A stretch of DNA of 64,000 nt. It comes from Qipengyuania_B thermophila (GTDB lineage: Bacteria; Pseudomonadota; Alphaproteobacteria; Sphingomonadales; Sphingomonadaceae). Each line of letters starts with the position of its first letter. Position 1 is the first letter of the stretch. Below are positions 38,717 to 51,759 of this stretch, piece by piece. A program made the translations under genes and the position numbers. The notes beneath the pieces are model-generated. The model made no database searches, was not told the DNA's origin, and was given only the letters and a program-made list of their open reading frames with translations. The stretch lies in NCBI RefSeq assembly GCF_004153605.1, contig NZ_SDSI01000004.1, positions 1 to 64,000 of the forward strand, read 5' to 3'.

Positions 38717-39256
38717 TCAGTTCGGGCGCAGGCGCGCGAGGGCTTCGGCCAGCGCGCCCGCCGGCTGGTCGTCGCCGCCGATGCCGAAGGTTTCGCGGAC
38801 CGTCTGCGCATCGGGTCCGTGGGGGTAGGGGTCGAGGTGCAGGGCCAGCGTCTGCGCCATCGCCTCGCCCAGATCGGCGCTGTCGCCCGCAAAGGTGAAC
38901 TCGTCCGCGTCGTCGACAGGCGCGGTGACGGCCAGGGCGGCGGAAAGGTCGGCTGATCCGGCCGCTTCTTCGGGCACCAGCCGAAGGAACACCGGGGTGT
39001 TCACCGTCGCCGGAAACGGGGTGCCGGCCACGGCGCAGATCTGCCGCAGCGCGCAAGTCAGGGTGCCGGTCACGTCGAACGCTTCGCCGGCGGGAGCGAT
39101 GGACAGGGTCGCGGCAAGGCTGTCGATCCCGTCCAGACCAAGGCGCCGCGCCAAGGCGGCGCACTCCGCCGGCGACGCGGTCAAGGCGATGTCCCCGCGC
39201 GGCGGCGGCCGCAGGCGGACCGGCCGGCTCCATTCGGGCGCGGGGTCGCTGCTCAT
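38717..39256 (-). CDS. DUF177 (YceD-like) protein
   Basis: A 179-residue protein of the YceD/DUF177 family, implicated in 23S rRNA and ribosome biogenesis. Typical parts: ALARRLGLDGIDSLAATLSI, TGTLTCALRQICAVAGTPFPATVNTPVFLRLVPEE, and LGEAMAQTLALHLDPYPHGPDA. In many bacteria it precedes rpmF; here it does not. The start overlaps the end of the chaperone gene by four bases (39253-39256), so the two are coupled, as in other alphaproteobacteria. Confidence 0.88.
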   Translation of the reverse strand: MSSDPAPEWSRPVRLRPPPRGDIALTASPAECAALARRLGLDGIDSLAATLSIAPAGEAFDVTGTLTCALRQICAVAGTPFPATVNTPVFLRLVPEEAAGSADLSAALAVTAPVDDADEFTFAGDSADLGEAMAQTLALHLDPYPHGPDAQTVRETFGIGGDDQPAGALAEALARLRPN

Positions 39257-39783
39257 CCGATCCGCCCCGCGAGCACATCCGCATCCGATGTGTCTGCCAG
39301 ACGCGTGGCGAGGGCACGCAGCCTGTCGCCGAGCATCGCGGACAGTCCCTCGTCGGCAAAGGTGACGTTGCGGGCCACGGCCTGCCGGAACGCCGTCGCG
39401 TCCGAGCCGCGCAGCGCCTCCCGGTAAGCGCCCATCCGGCCGCCCAGCGTGCTCATCAGCCGGCCCATGTGCTTGCCGACCACCACGTCGTTGATGCCGA
39501 ACTCACGCAGCTGCCCGTCCATGTCCTCGACGAACAGTTCGATCAGGTGGGCGCTGGGTCCGCGCAGGTCCGGCACGTCCTCCATCCTCAGCACCACGAG
39601 CGCCATGACCGCCGTGATCATGTCGAACCGGCCCGCCACCGTGTCGGCGACACCGCAGGCGGCATACCACTCCGGCTCGCGCGAGATGGCCACCACCCGG
39701 TGCCAGAGCGGGCGGACGGCCTCGCGCGGATCGGCCTTCCCATGCCGGAGACGCCGGAAGAAGCCGGATCGGGTGAAGTGCAT
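39253..39783 (-). CDS. Ubiquinol-cytochrome c chaperone (CBP3-like)
   Basis: A 176-residue protein of the ubiquinol-cytochrome c chaperone family, which helps assemble cytochrome b / complex III. Characteristic segments: LWHRVVAISREPEWYAACGVADTVAGRFDMITAVMALVVLRMED, HLIELFVEDMDGQLREFGINDVVVGKHMGRLMSTLGGRMGAYREAL. The ATG at 39783 is the first residue of MHFTRSGFFRRL; the frame continues upstream without support. It diverges from bamE across about 220 bases, in which both promoters must lie. Confidence 0.9.
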   Translation of the reverse strand: MHFTRSGFFRRLRHGKADPREAVRPLWHRVVAISREPEWYAACGVADTVAGRFDMITAVMALVVLRMEDVPDLRGPSAHLIELFVEDMDGQLREFGINDVVVGKHMGRLMSTLGGRMGAYREALRGSDATAFRQAVARNVTFADEGLSAMLGDRLRALATRLADTSDADVLAGRIG

Positions 39784-40001
39784 CGGCCGTCGCCTGCCTT
39801 TCCTGTGCTGGACCGCATCGCCGGCGGTCATTCAGCGTCAATTCAACGCGCCCGCGACTATGTGGCGCGCCGCCAATGGCCGCGGCCGGCGGTGTGCGCA
39901 TTGCCACGCGGCGACGCGGCCCTTAAGGCGCAGGAACGATATAGAGGGCGCCTGCTTGTTGCCAAGCCGCCCCGCCAAGGAACGAGGCGAACCGCTTGAC
40001 C

Positions 40002-40508
40002 ATGACTGTGCAGCACACTCGCAAATCGCCGCGGCCCGTGCGGGGCGCGGCCATGCTCGCCGCCGCGGTGCTGGCGGCGGTTCTCACCTCGGGCTGCACC
40101 TCGATCCGCGAATCGCGCGGGTACATCCGCGACACGGTGCTGATCGACTCGATCGCGCCGGGAGTCGACAACCGGCGGTCGGTGGAGGAGACGCTGGGCC
40201 GTCCGTCCTTCGTAAGCCAGTTCGGGCAGCCCACCTGGTTCTACGTGTCGAGCGTGACGGCACGCGGACCCTTCCGCCAGCCGCGCATCGCCGATCACGC
40301 CGTGCTCGCCATCACCTTCAACGAGGCCGGCAATGTCGCCGCGGTCGAGCGTTCGGGGATGGAGCGCGTGGTGTTCCTCAACCCCGACGGCGCGCGCACG
40401 CCGACGGTCGGACGCGAGCGCGGCTTCCTCGAGGATCTGTTCGGCAACATCGGCGCCGTCGGTGCCCCCGGTGCCCAGCCCCCCGCAGGCGGCGGGCCGG
40501 CCGGCTGA
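40002..40508 (+). CDS. bamE: Outer membrane assembly lipoprotein BamE (SmpA/OmlA)
   Basis: A 168-residue lipoprotein of the BAM complex that folds outer-membrane proteins. The signal ends with a lipobox (LAAVLTSGC). The BamE domain contains GYIRDTVLIDSIAPGVDNRRSVEETLGRPSF, FGQPTWFYVSS and DHAVLAITFNEAGNVAAVER. An Ala/Pro/Gly-rich tail is usual in alphaproteobacteria. I used the ATG at 40002; the TTG at 39996 adds two residues only. It precedes hslV by 59 bases on the same strand. Confidence 0.92.
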   Translation: MTVQHTRKSPRPVRGAAMLAAAVLAAVLTSGCTSIRESRGYIRDTVLIDSIAPGVDNRRSVEETLGRPSFVSQFGQPTWFYVSSVTARGPFRQPRIADHAVLAITFNEAGNVAAVERSGMERVVFLNPDGARTPTVGRERGFLEDLFGNIGAVGAPGAQPPAGGGPAG

Positions 40509-40567
40509 GCAGGTCCGGCGCGGCGGTGCTTGCTTGATCGCGGCAGGCGTGCGCCCATATCGGCGGC

Positions 40568-41128
40568 ATGCAGGAACACAGGGCGCGTCACGGCCTCGAA
40601 CAGTGGCACGGCACCACCATCATCGGCGTGAAGAAGAACGGCCGGACCGTCATCGCTGGCGACGGGCAGGTGTCGATGGGCAACACGGTGATGAAGCCCA
40701 ACGCCCGCAAGGTGCGGCGGATTGGGGACGGCGGCAAGGTGGTGGCGGGGTTCGCCGGCGCGACCGCCGACGCCTTCACCCTGTTCGAGCGGCTCGAGAA
40801 GAAGCTGGAGCAGTACAACGGCCAGCTGCTCAGGGCCGCGGTCGAGCTGACCAAGGACTGGCGGACCGACAAGTATCTTCGCAACCTCGAAGCGCTGATG
40901 ATCGTGGCCGATGCGCACAGCCTGCTGGTGCTGACCGGCAATGGCGACGTGCTCGAGCCGGACGCGGGCATCACCGCGATCGGCTCGGGCGGCAATTACG
41001 CGCTGGCAGCGGCCCGGGCGCTCGATGCCTACGAGGATGATGCCGAGACGATCGCGCGCAAGGCGCTGGCGGTGGCGGCCGACATTTGCGTCTTCACCAA
41101 CGGCAACGTGACGGTCGAGACCGTCTGA
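40568..41128 (+). CDS. hslV: ATP-dependent protease peptidase subunit HslV
   Basis: A 186-residue threonine peptidase that forms the inner chamber of the HslUV protease. The propeptide ends at HG, giving the mature N-terminal Thr in TTIIGVKKNGRTVIAGDGQVSMGNTV. Other conserved parts: KVRRIGDGGKVVAGFAGATADAFTLFERLE, KDWRTDKYLRNLEALMIVAD, SGGNYALAAARAL and the terminal ADICVFTNGNVTVE. The partner hslU starts 68 bases downstream. Confidence 0.97.
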   Translation: MQEHRARHGLEQWHGTTIIGVKKNGRTVIAGDGQVSMGNTVMKPNARKVRRIGDGGKVVAGFAGATADAFTLFERLEKKLEQYNGQLLRAAVELTKDWRTDKYLRNLEALMIVADAHSLLVLTGNGDVLEPDAGITAIGSGGNYALAAARALDAYEDDAETIARKALAVAADICVFTNGNVTVETV

Positions 41129-41195
41129 CCGCGCGCCTGCCCGCACCCGTGCCCCCATGTTTGCGTCCGCGTCGCGGATGGCAGGAAGGATCCCG

Positions 41196-42497
41196 ATGAC
41201 TGACCAGCTTACCCCCAAGGCCATCGTCGCCGCGCTGGACGAGCACATTGTCGGACAGCGCGAGGCGAAGCGCGCCGTCGCGGTCGCCCTTCGCAACCGC
41301 TGGCGGCGACAGCGTCTGCCCGCCGCGCTGCGCGACGAGGTCACGCCCAAGAACATCCTGATGATCGGACCGACAGGCTGCGGCAAGACCGAGATCAGCC
41401 GGCGGCTGGCCCGGCTTGCCGAGGCGCCATTCATCAAGGTGGAGGCAACCAAGTTCACCGAGGTCGGCTATGTCGGCCGCGATGTCGAGCAGATCGCCCG
41501 CGATCTCGTCGAGGAGGCGATCCGGCTGGAGAAGGACCGCCGGCGCGAGGCCGTGCGCGAGGCCGCCTCGGAAGCGGCCATGGACCGCCTGCTCCGCGCC
41601 CTCGTGGGGGAGAGCGCGTCCGAGGCCACCCGCCAGGCGTTCCGCGAACGGATCGTCCAGAACGCCATGAACGACACGGAGGTGGAGATCGAGGTCGCCG
41701 ACGCGCCGTCGATGCCCATGGACATCCCCGGCATGGGAGGAGGCATGGGGATGATCGACCTTGGCGACATGATGAGCAAGGCGCTCGGCAAGTCGCGCAC
41801 CAGGCGGCGCAGGCTGAAGGTTCCCGACGCCTGGGACAAGCTGGTCGACGAGGAGGCGGACAAGCGGCTCGATCCCGACGATGTGGCCCGCGTTGCACTA
41901 CAGAATGCCGAGACGAACGGGATCGTGTTCCTCGACGAAATCGACAAGATCGCCGTCAGCGACGTGCGCGGCGGATCGGTCAGCCGCGAGGGGGTGCAGC
42001 GCGATCTGCTGCCGCTGATCGAGGGCACGACCGTGGCGACCAAGCATGGGCCGATGAAGACCGACCACGTGCTGTTCATCGCCAGCGGCGCCTTCCATGT
42101 CGCCAAGCCGTCGGACATGCTCCCCGAACTTCAGGGTCGCCTGCCGATCCGGGTCGAGCTGCGGGCGCTGACGGAGGAGGACTTCGTCCGCATCCTGTCG
42201 GAAACGCGCGCCAATCTCGTCGAGCAGTACCGCTCGCTGCTCGCGACCGAAGGCGTGTCGGTCGTGATCACCGACGATGCGGTGCGCGAGATCGCCCGGA
42301 CCGCGGCGCATGTGAACGAAAGCGTCGAGAACATCGGCGCCCGCCGGCTGCAGACGGTCATGGAACGCCTCTTCGAGGAACTGAGCTTCGAGGCCGAGGA
42401 TCGCCGCGGCGAGACGGTGACGATCGATGCGGACTATGTGCGCGGACGGCTCGCGGAGATGGCGGCGAACACCGATCTGAGCCGCTACGTGCTGTGA
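41196..42497 (+). CDS. hslU: ATP-dependent protease ATPase subunit HslU
   Basis: A 433-residue AAA+ unfoldase that feeds substrates to HslV. It has LTPKAIVAALDEHIVGQREAKRAVAVALRNRWRR at the start, Walker A GPTGCGKT, KVEATKFTEVGYVGRDVEQIARDL, an inserted I domain with a Met/Gly-rich stretch (about residues 180-205), Walker B VFLDEIDKI and the sensor 2 region with NIGARRLQTVMERL. The ATG at 41196 has an AGGAAGG ribosome site. The C-terminus (ANTDLSRYVL) is the conserved tail that docks into HslV. It forms an operon with hslV. Confidence 0.97.
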   Translation: MTDQLTPKAIVAALDEHIVGQREAKRAVAVALRNRWRRQRLPAALRDEVTPKNILMIGPTGCGKTEISRRLARLAEAPFIKVEATKFTEVGYVGRDVEQIARDLVEEAIRLEKDRRREAVREAASEAAMDRLLRALVGESASEATRQAFRERIVQNAMNDTEVEIEVADAPSMPMDIPGMGGGMGMIDLGDMMSKALGKSRTRRRRLKVPDAWDKLVDEEADKRLDPDDVARVALQNAETNGIVFLDEIDKIAVSDVRGGSVSREGVQRDLLPLIEGTTVATKHGPMKTDHVLFIASGAFHVAKPSDMLPELQGRLPIRVELRALTEEDFVRILSETRANLVEQYRSLLATEGVSVVITDDAVREIARTAAHVNESVENIGARRLQTVMERLFEELSFEAEDRRGETVTIDADYVRGRLAEMAANTDLSRYVL

Positions 42498-42554
42498 GGC
42501 GCTGACGGCGGATATCGCGCCCGCGCCCCCGCTGTCGGCAACAAGCGCTCCGCG

Positions 42555-44369
42555 TCACTCCGCCGCCGCGCGCAGACCGTCGGCATCCGCCTGTTGCCGC
42601 GCCCACATCTCGGCATACAGCCCGCCATGCCGCAGCAACTCGACATGACTGCCGCTCTCCGCCAGCCGCCCGTCCTCCAGCACGAGGATGCGGTCGGCAT
42701 CGGCCACGGTGGAGAGGCGGTGCGCGATGGCGATGGTGGTGCGCCGGGCGGAGACTTGCCGCAAGGTGCGCAGGATCTCCTGCTCCGTCCGCGAATCAAG
42801 CGCGCTGGTCGCTTCGTCCAGCAACAGGATCGGCGGATCCTTGACCAGGGTGCGGGCGATCGCGACGCGCTGCTTCTCGCCGCCCGACAGCTTGAGGCCG
42901 CGCTCCCCGACCTGTGTGTCGAACCCCTGCGGAAGCCGCGTGATGAAGGGAAGGATGGCCGCACCCCGCGCCGCCGCCTCCATTTCGGCAGCCGTGGCGC
43001 CATCGCGTCCGTAGGCGATGTTGTAGCCGATGGTGTCGTTGAACAGCACGCTGTCCTGCGGAACGATGCCGATGTGCCGGCGCAGCGACTCCTGCGTCAC
43101 GTCGGCGATGTTCTGGCCGTCGATCAGGATGCGCCCGGCCTGGGGATCGTAGAAGCGGAACAGCAGCCGGGCGATGGTGCTCTTGCCAGCGCCGGTCGGG
43201 CCGACGATCGCCAGATGCCCGCCGGCCTCGATCTCGAAGCTCAGCCCCTTGAGGATGAGGCGGTCGGGATCATAGCCGAACACCACGTTGTCGAATGCGA
43301 CCGAGGGGCGGCGGATCACGAGCGCCGGCGCGCCGGGCCGGTCCGTCACCTCGACCGTCGCGTCCATCAGCCGGAACATCGCCGCCATGTCGATGAGGCC
43401 TTGGCGGATCGTGCGGTAGACCCACCCCAGCATGTCGAGCGGCCGGAACAGCTGGACGAGGTAGGTCTGCACCGCCACCAGGTCGCCGACGGTGAGGACT
43501 CCGCGGGACCACTGATACACTGTGAAGGCCATGGCAAAGGCCATGAGCGCATTTGTGATCAGCGCCTGCGCCATGTTAAGCCATGCGAGCGAATTCTCCG
43601 ACTTGATCGCGGCCGCGGCGTAGGAGCGCGCCGCGCCGGCGTAGCGCTCCTGCTCGCGCCGCTCGGCGCCGAAGTACTTCACCGTTTCGTAGTTGAGCAG
43701 CGAATCGACCGCACGGGCCAGTGCCTTGCCGTCCAGCTCGTTCATCTCCGCCCGCAGCTTGGTTCGCCATTCGGTGATCCAGCGGGTGGCCGCGATGTAG
43801 ACGATGACCGTGATGCCGGTCGCGACGACCAGCTCCCAGCCGAACAGGGTATAGAAGATGACGCCCACGGCGATCAGCTCGAGAACGGTCGGCGCAATGT
43901 TGAAGAGGAGGAAGTAGAGCATCGAATCGATGCTCTTGGTCCCGCGCTCGATGGTCTTGGTCACTTCGCCGGTGCGGCGGGAGAGGTGAAAGCGAAGCGA
44001 CAGGCGGTGCAGGCGGGTGAAAACATCCTCCGCCAGATGCCGGGTCGCGTCCTGACCTACTCTCTCGAAGACGATGTTGCGGATGTTGTCGAAGGCGACC
44101 GACGCGAAGCGCCCGGCTGCATAGGCGAGCACCAGCCCGATCGCCACCATCATCAGCGGATCGGCCCCGGCCATCGTGTCGATCACACGCTTGTAGAGCA
44201 GGGGCAGCACGAGGGTCACCGCCTTGGTCGCCAGCACCAGCAGCATGGCCAGGACGATCCGCAGGCGCAGGTCGAGACGGTCGCGGGGCCACAGATACGG
44301 CAGGAAGCGGCTCAGCGTGCGCCAGCTGTCCGGCGGCGGTGTCTCGGGGCGGGCGGTGTCGGGGGGCAT
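42555..44369 (-). CDS. Atm1-type ABC exporter (fused membrane and ATPase domains)
   Basis: A 604-residue half-transporter of the Atm1/HMT1 group, which exports glutathione-related compounds and supports metal and iron-sulfur homeostasis. Six membrane helices lie at about residues 30-310 (FLPYLWPRDRLDLRLRIVLAMLLVLATKAVTLVLPLLYKRVID; ERVGQDATRHLAEDVFTRLHRLSLRFHLSRRTGEVTKTIERGTKSID, the family hallmark). The ATPase domain has Walker A GPTGAGKST, signature LSGGEKQR, Walker B ILLLDEATSALD and the switch His in AHRLSTV. I chose the ATG at 44369; an upstream TTG adds 12 residues. It lies 84 bases downstream of the protease-like gene on the same strand and converges with hslU. Confidence 0.92.
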   Translation of the reverse strand: MPPDTARPETPPPDSWRTLSRFLPYLWPRDRLDLRLRIVLAMLLVLATKAVTLVLPLLYKRVIDTMAGADPLMMVAIGLVLAYAAGRFASVAFDNIRNIVFERVGQDATRHLAEDVFTRLHRLSLRFHLSRRTGEVTKTIERGTKSIDSMLYFLLFNIAPTVLELIAVGVIFYTLFGWELVVATGITVIVYIAATRWITEWRTKLRAEMNELDGKALARAVDSLLNYETVKYFGAERREQERYAGAARSYAAAAIKSENSLAWLNMAQALITNALMAFAMAFTVYQWSRGVLTVGDLVAVQTYLVQLFRPLDMLGWVYRTIRQGLIDMAAMFRLMDATVEVTDRPGAPALVIRRPSVAFDNVVFGYDPDRLILKGLSFEIEAGGHLAIVGPTGAGKSTIARLLFRFYDPQAGRILIDGQNIADVTQESLRRHIGIVPQDSVLFNDTIGYNIAYGRDGATAAEMEAAARGAAILPFITRLPQGFDTQVGERGLKLSGGEKQRVAIARTLVKDPPILLLDEATSALDSRTEQEILRTLRQVSARRTTIAIAHRLSTVADADRILVLEDGRLAESGSHVELLRHGGLYAEMWARQQADADGLRAAAE

Positions 44370-44453
44370 CGGGGGTGAAGTGGCGCTCCGCCTGACGCTC
44401 TTCAATGCCGGGCGGCCGCAGGACGGAACTGAAACCGGGCGGAGGGCGGCCGT

Positions 44454-45485
44454 TCAGGGAGCGAAGGGGTTGCGACGCCACGCGCTCGCCCTGGGGGCGC
44501 TGGCCGGCAGGTCGAACATCACCTTCTGTCCCGGGAAGTCGATTGCCAGCCGGTCGAGCCCGCGCAGCGCTCCCATCCCGAGGATCAGGGCGGGACGCCG
44601 GTCAAGGCCGAGCGCCTCGAAGGCCGGGCTGGAGGCAAAGCCGATCGGCACCTGCGCGACTGTCATGTCGCCCACCCGCACCTGCTGGGCGAGGCGCATG
44701 GCAGTCGCGAAGGCGACGCCATTGACATCGGTGCCGGTCGCCACGCCGCGCTGGCGCGCCCGCAGACGCTGTTCCAGAACCGGGTTGCCGATCGACACAT
44801 CGGCGCCCGTGTCGACCACCACTGCCGTGCGCACGCCGTCCACTTCGGCATCCATGATGATCATCTGACCCAGCCGCTTGCGCGCACGAACCACGATTTC
44901 GAACGGCCCCGAAGAAACCGCGGCGCGCGAGTCGCTCAGGAAGATCGCGCGGCGGCGGAAGTCCATCAGCACCCGCAGATCCTGCAAAGTGTCGAGTCCC
45001 AGAATGCCGTCCGCGCCGACATGCGCCTCGTCGAGGACCGGGCTGCCCGGCAGCGTCACGGTCCGGTTGGCGAAGGAAAGCTCCCCCACTTCCACGAGGT
45101 CGACCGTCCGCCGGCTGCCGGTTGCGACCAGGGTCGCACGCCCGGCTTGCGGCAGCGCGAGGCGCAGGGCCAGCGCCCTGCTGATCGCGGTGGCCTGAGC
45201 GCCGGTATCGACAAGGAACCGGAACGGACCTTCGCCGCCGATCATGACGTCCAGCGTCGGGCGGGCGAAATCGTCCGGCCTCAGGACCGCGCGATCCGAA
45301 TCGTCGGGAAAGGTCAGCCCGGTCACGGGCGCGGCTTGCATGATGATGCCCGCTTCGAGGGAGCGCGGCGGTGCGGCGGGGGCGACGGCGTGCTGTGCCG
45401 CCACAGGCGCGGCAGCCGCGGTGGCGAGCGCCGCCATGATATGGGTCGCCCTGCGCGGCACCGGCCCTCGTTGCATCGAGCCCAT
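44454..45485 (-). CDS. Secreted retropepsin-like aspartic protease
   Basis: A 343-residue predicted periplasmic aspartic protease. The signal peptide is around HIMAALATAAAAPVAAQ. Two pepsin/retropepsin-type half-domains are fused, each with an Asp-Thr-Gly motif: FRFLVDTGAQATAIS and AVVVDTGADVSIGN. Each has a later hydrophobic-Gly block (GILGLDTL and ILGMGAL). Two DTG motifs in one chain mean that a full active site could form without dimerisation. The start may be the ATG at 45485 or 45476. The substrate is unknown. It is upstream of the Atm1-type gene and diverges from the rRNA operon. Confidence 0.85.
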   Translation of the reverse strand: MGSMQRGPVPRRATHIMAALATAAAAPVAAQHAVAPAAPPRSLEAGIIMQAAPVTGLTFPDDSDRAVLRPDDFARPTLDVMIGGEGPFRFLVDTGAQATAISRALALRLALPQAGRATLVATGSRRTVDLVEVGELSFANRTVTLPGSPVLDEAHVGADGILGLDTLQDLRVLMDFRRRAIFLSDSRAAVSSGPFEIVVRARKRLGQMIIMDAEVDGVRTAVVVDTGADVSIGNPVLEQRLRARQRGVATGTDVNGVAFATAMRLAQQVRVGDMTVAQVPIGFASSPAFEALGLDRRPALILGMGALRGLDRLAIDFPGQKVMFDLPASAPRASAWRRNPFAP

Positions 45486-45639
45486 GCGTGACCATATCAC
45501 GGCGGTCGCAATCTCCGAAACCGCGTCAGCGGCGCGGTGCCCACCGGGAGGAACGGCGGCGGGAAGGGCGCCCAGATCGCCGCAAACTGCCCCGGGAGGG
45601 CGAATGTGACGGTCGGTGAAACTTTTTTGCAAAAAGGCG

Positions 45640-45668
45640 TTGACCCGACTCAGATGCCTCCATATATG
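45640..45668 (+). promoter_or_regulatory. rRNA operon promoter
   Basis: A -35 box TTGACC (45640-45645), a 17-base spacer and a -10 box TATATG (45663-45668) form a strong sigma-70-type promoter. An A/T-rich stretch just upstream (CTTTTTTGCAAAAA, about 45622-45635) resembles an UP element. It lies about 375 bases before the 16S gene, on the correct strand. Confidence 0.75.
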
Positions 45669-45794
45669 CCCTCTCACCGACGGGGCGCTGACGGTCTTGC
45701 CGCTTCGCTCCAACGGTCGCCAACATCAACGGATAGCCGGCTCCCCCGGTGCAAATCGGGGAACCAACGCTGTCCGCTCTTTGAATGTCGGTCG

Positions 45795-45805
45795 GCTCTT
45801 TGACA
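45795..45805 (+). promoter_or_regulatory. boxA antitermination site in the rRNA leader
   Basis: GCTCTTTGACA matches the boxA consensus bound by NusB-NusE. A partial copy, GCTCTTTGAATG, lies 19 bases upstream. A second boxA-like TCTTTGACA occurs before the 23S gene (47976-47984). Confidence 0.65.
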
Positions 45806-46042
45806 TTGTTGGTTTTTGATGAAGGGACATGTGGGCGACGGCGCCCGGTCCGGGGACCTCAAGGCTCCGTGCACCGGTTAATCTAAGCCGATCGCCACAT
45901 CCTGGTCGGGCTCCACGCCTGATCGGTGATGCAAGCATGTTCATTCGTATCCATTACGTTTGACAGTGCAGGTATCGGCTCCTTGAAGCTCATGCCAGTC
46001 AGGTCGGCGGGGTTCTCCCCGTGCTTGTCTGGTGTGTGACAC

Positions 46043-47535
<1,493 letters not shown>

Positions 47536-47721
47536 CATGGCGGAAAGCGCCGGGGTTTGTCCCCGGAACGGCTTCCTCCTGTCCAAAGAACACTGCCGTC
47601 GTCCTCATGTCCTTTCATCACTGGAGACCAGCGCGCCGTCTTGGCGGCGCCTGGATGCCTGAGCTGGCCAGTGCCGCCTGCGGCTCGCCGATGAACAATC
47701 GGTGGCCTGACGGGCGCGCAT

Positions 47722-47798
<77 letters not shown>

Positions 47799-47827
47799 CC
47801 TTCTTCGCGAGGTGGGCACTGTCTGAC

Positions 47828-47903
47828 GGGGCCTTAGCTCAGCTGGTAGAGCACCTGCTTTGCAAGCAGGGGGTCATCGGTTCGAACCCGATAGGCTCCA
47901 CCA
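47828..47903 (+). tRNA. tRNA-Ala (anticodon UGC) in the 16S-23S spacer
   Basis: A 76-base tRNA with acceptor GGGGCCT, anticodon loop TTTGCAA (TGC in DNA), T arm GGTTCGAAC and encoded CCA. It follows tRNA-Ile by 29 bases. Confidence 0.98.
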
Positions 47904-48154
47904 GACGCGCAACTCCAGGATGGAACGAAAGCGATCCGGCGTGAAGCCGGTAGCGGGCGGCATGGCCGCTTGCGATCTTTGACATTGTGAATGGGTTTTT
48001 AAATCGATGCCGCGGAGGCGTCGTGCTCACCGATTTCGATCGGTCTGCGCGCTGCCTTCGTTTATCAATCGAATGATTATCTGGCTGAGATAATCCTCCA
48101 TGTCATCGCAAAGGCGCACAGACGTTATGCAGGTCTGTCGTTGATGATGTGGAT
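47904..48154 (+). other. Spacer between tRNA-Ala and 23S rRNA
   Basis: No gene. It contains a boxA-like TCTTTGACA (47976-47984) and a more A/T-rich tract before the 23S gene, which should form the precursor processing stem. Confidence 0.6.
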
Positions 48155-50952
<2,798 letters not shown>

Positions 50953-51047
50953 GTCCCATCATCAATGTCAGCCCTGCTGACGATGGCGAGGATGTCTCTG
51001 CCGGTAATCGCAAGTGCATCGATTGTCTCTGCCGCGCCGGCTTCATT

Positions 51048-51163
51048 GCTTGGTGGCTATAGCGTCTGTGACCCACCCGATCCCATCTCGAACTCGGCCG
51101 TGAAACCAGACAGCGCCGATGGTACTAATGCTCAAGCATTGGAAGAGTAGGTCGTCGCCAGGC
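51048..51163 (+). rRNA. rrf: 5S ribosomal RNA
   Basis: A 5S gene of about 116 bases. It has the 5' strand GCTTGGTGGCTATAGCG, the loop region CCCGATCCCATCTCGAAC, and the closing GTCGTCGCCAGGC. Ends are approximate. Confidence 0.95.
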
Positions 51164-51273
51164 ATTGCAGCCGGCGCGCGGAGACGAAACCCATTCACAA
51201 GTCCGGCGGCGATCGCCGCCGTCGAAGGCGCCGAGCGGGCCGTTTCGTGTCCGGAGCGACGCGATGCTGGTGA

Positions 51274-51350
<77 letters not shown>

Positions 51351-51759
51351 TCACGAGCGTTTGCTTTATCTCCGCTTTCCCTCTCCAGGCATGATCAGCA
51401 GCCGGCGCGCTTGCGAGTATCCGCTGCGTCGGTGAGCCATGCGCATCAGCCGCAGTGCCGCCGCTCCGAGAAGGGATGAGCTTCTTTATCGGCTAGATCT
51501 GCCTTCGATCACGTGGAGGCCCGTCCGCTGTCGCAGGAGGCGGTGGCGGGTCTTACCGAGGGTGCGGGGCCCGGCGTTGCACCCGCGGCTTGCCACCGTG
51601 CGAGGGGCTTCGTACTTGTGAGCGCATCCACCTCGACTTGCGCCCAAAGGGGCGCCTTCCCGCGACGCACGCGGGAACAGGAACCTTCGGGAAGTCAGGT
51701 CCAACTCTGCATGCGGGCCTGACCGCGTCGGGGCAGCGTTGCGGTTGCCGGCGAAGCCG
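51351..51759. other. Spacer after the rRNA operon
   Basis: About 410 bases without a supported gene. The only notable structure is a perfect 8-base stem TTCCCGCG / CGCGGGAA (51657-51677) without a T run. I see no clear rho-independent terminator. Frames here look like shadows. Confidence 0.5.

Larger units (their letters stand above)
45486..46042 (+). other. Leader and promoter region of the rRNA operon
   Basis: There is no protein gene in this 557-base stretch. It holds the rRNA promoter (45640-45668), tandem GCTCTTTGA motifs (45776-45784 and 45795-45803, the second part of a boxA) and the 5' leader of the precursor. ORFs in this region are shadows. Confidence 0.8.

Noticed and set aside
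42594..44378. A 594-residue plus-strand frame
   Set aside because: It is antisense to the Atm1-type exporter and has no domain pattern.
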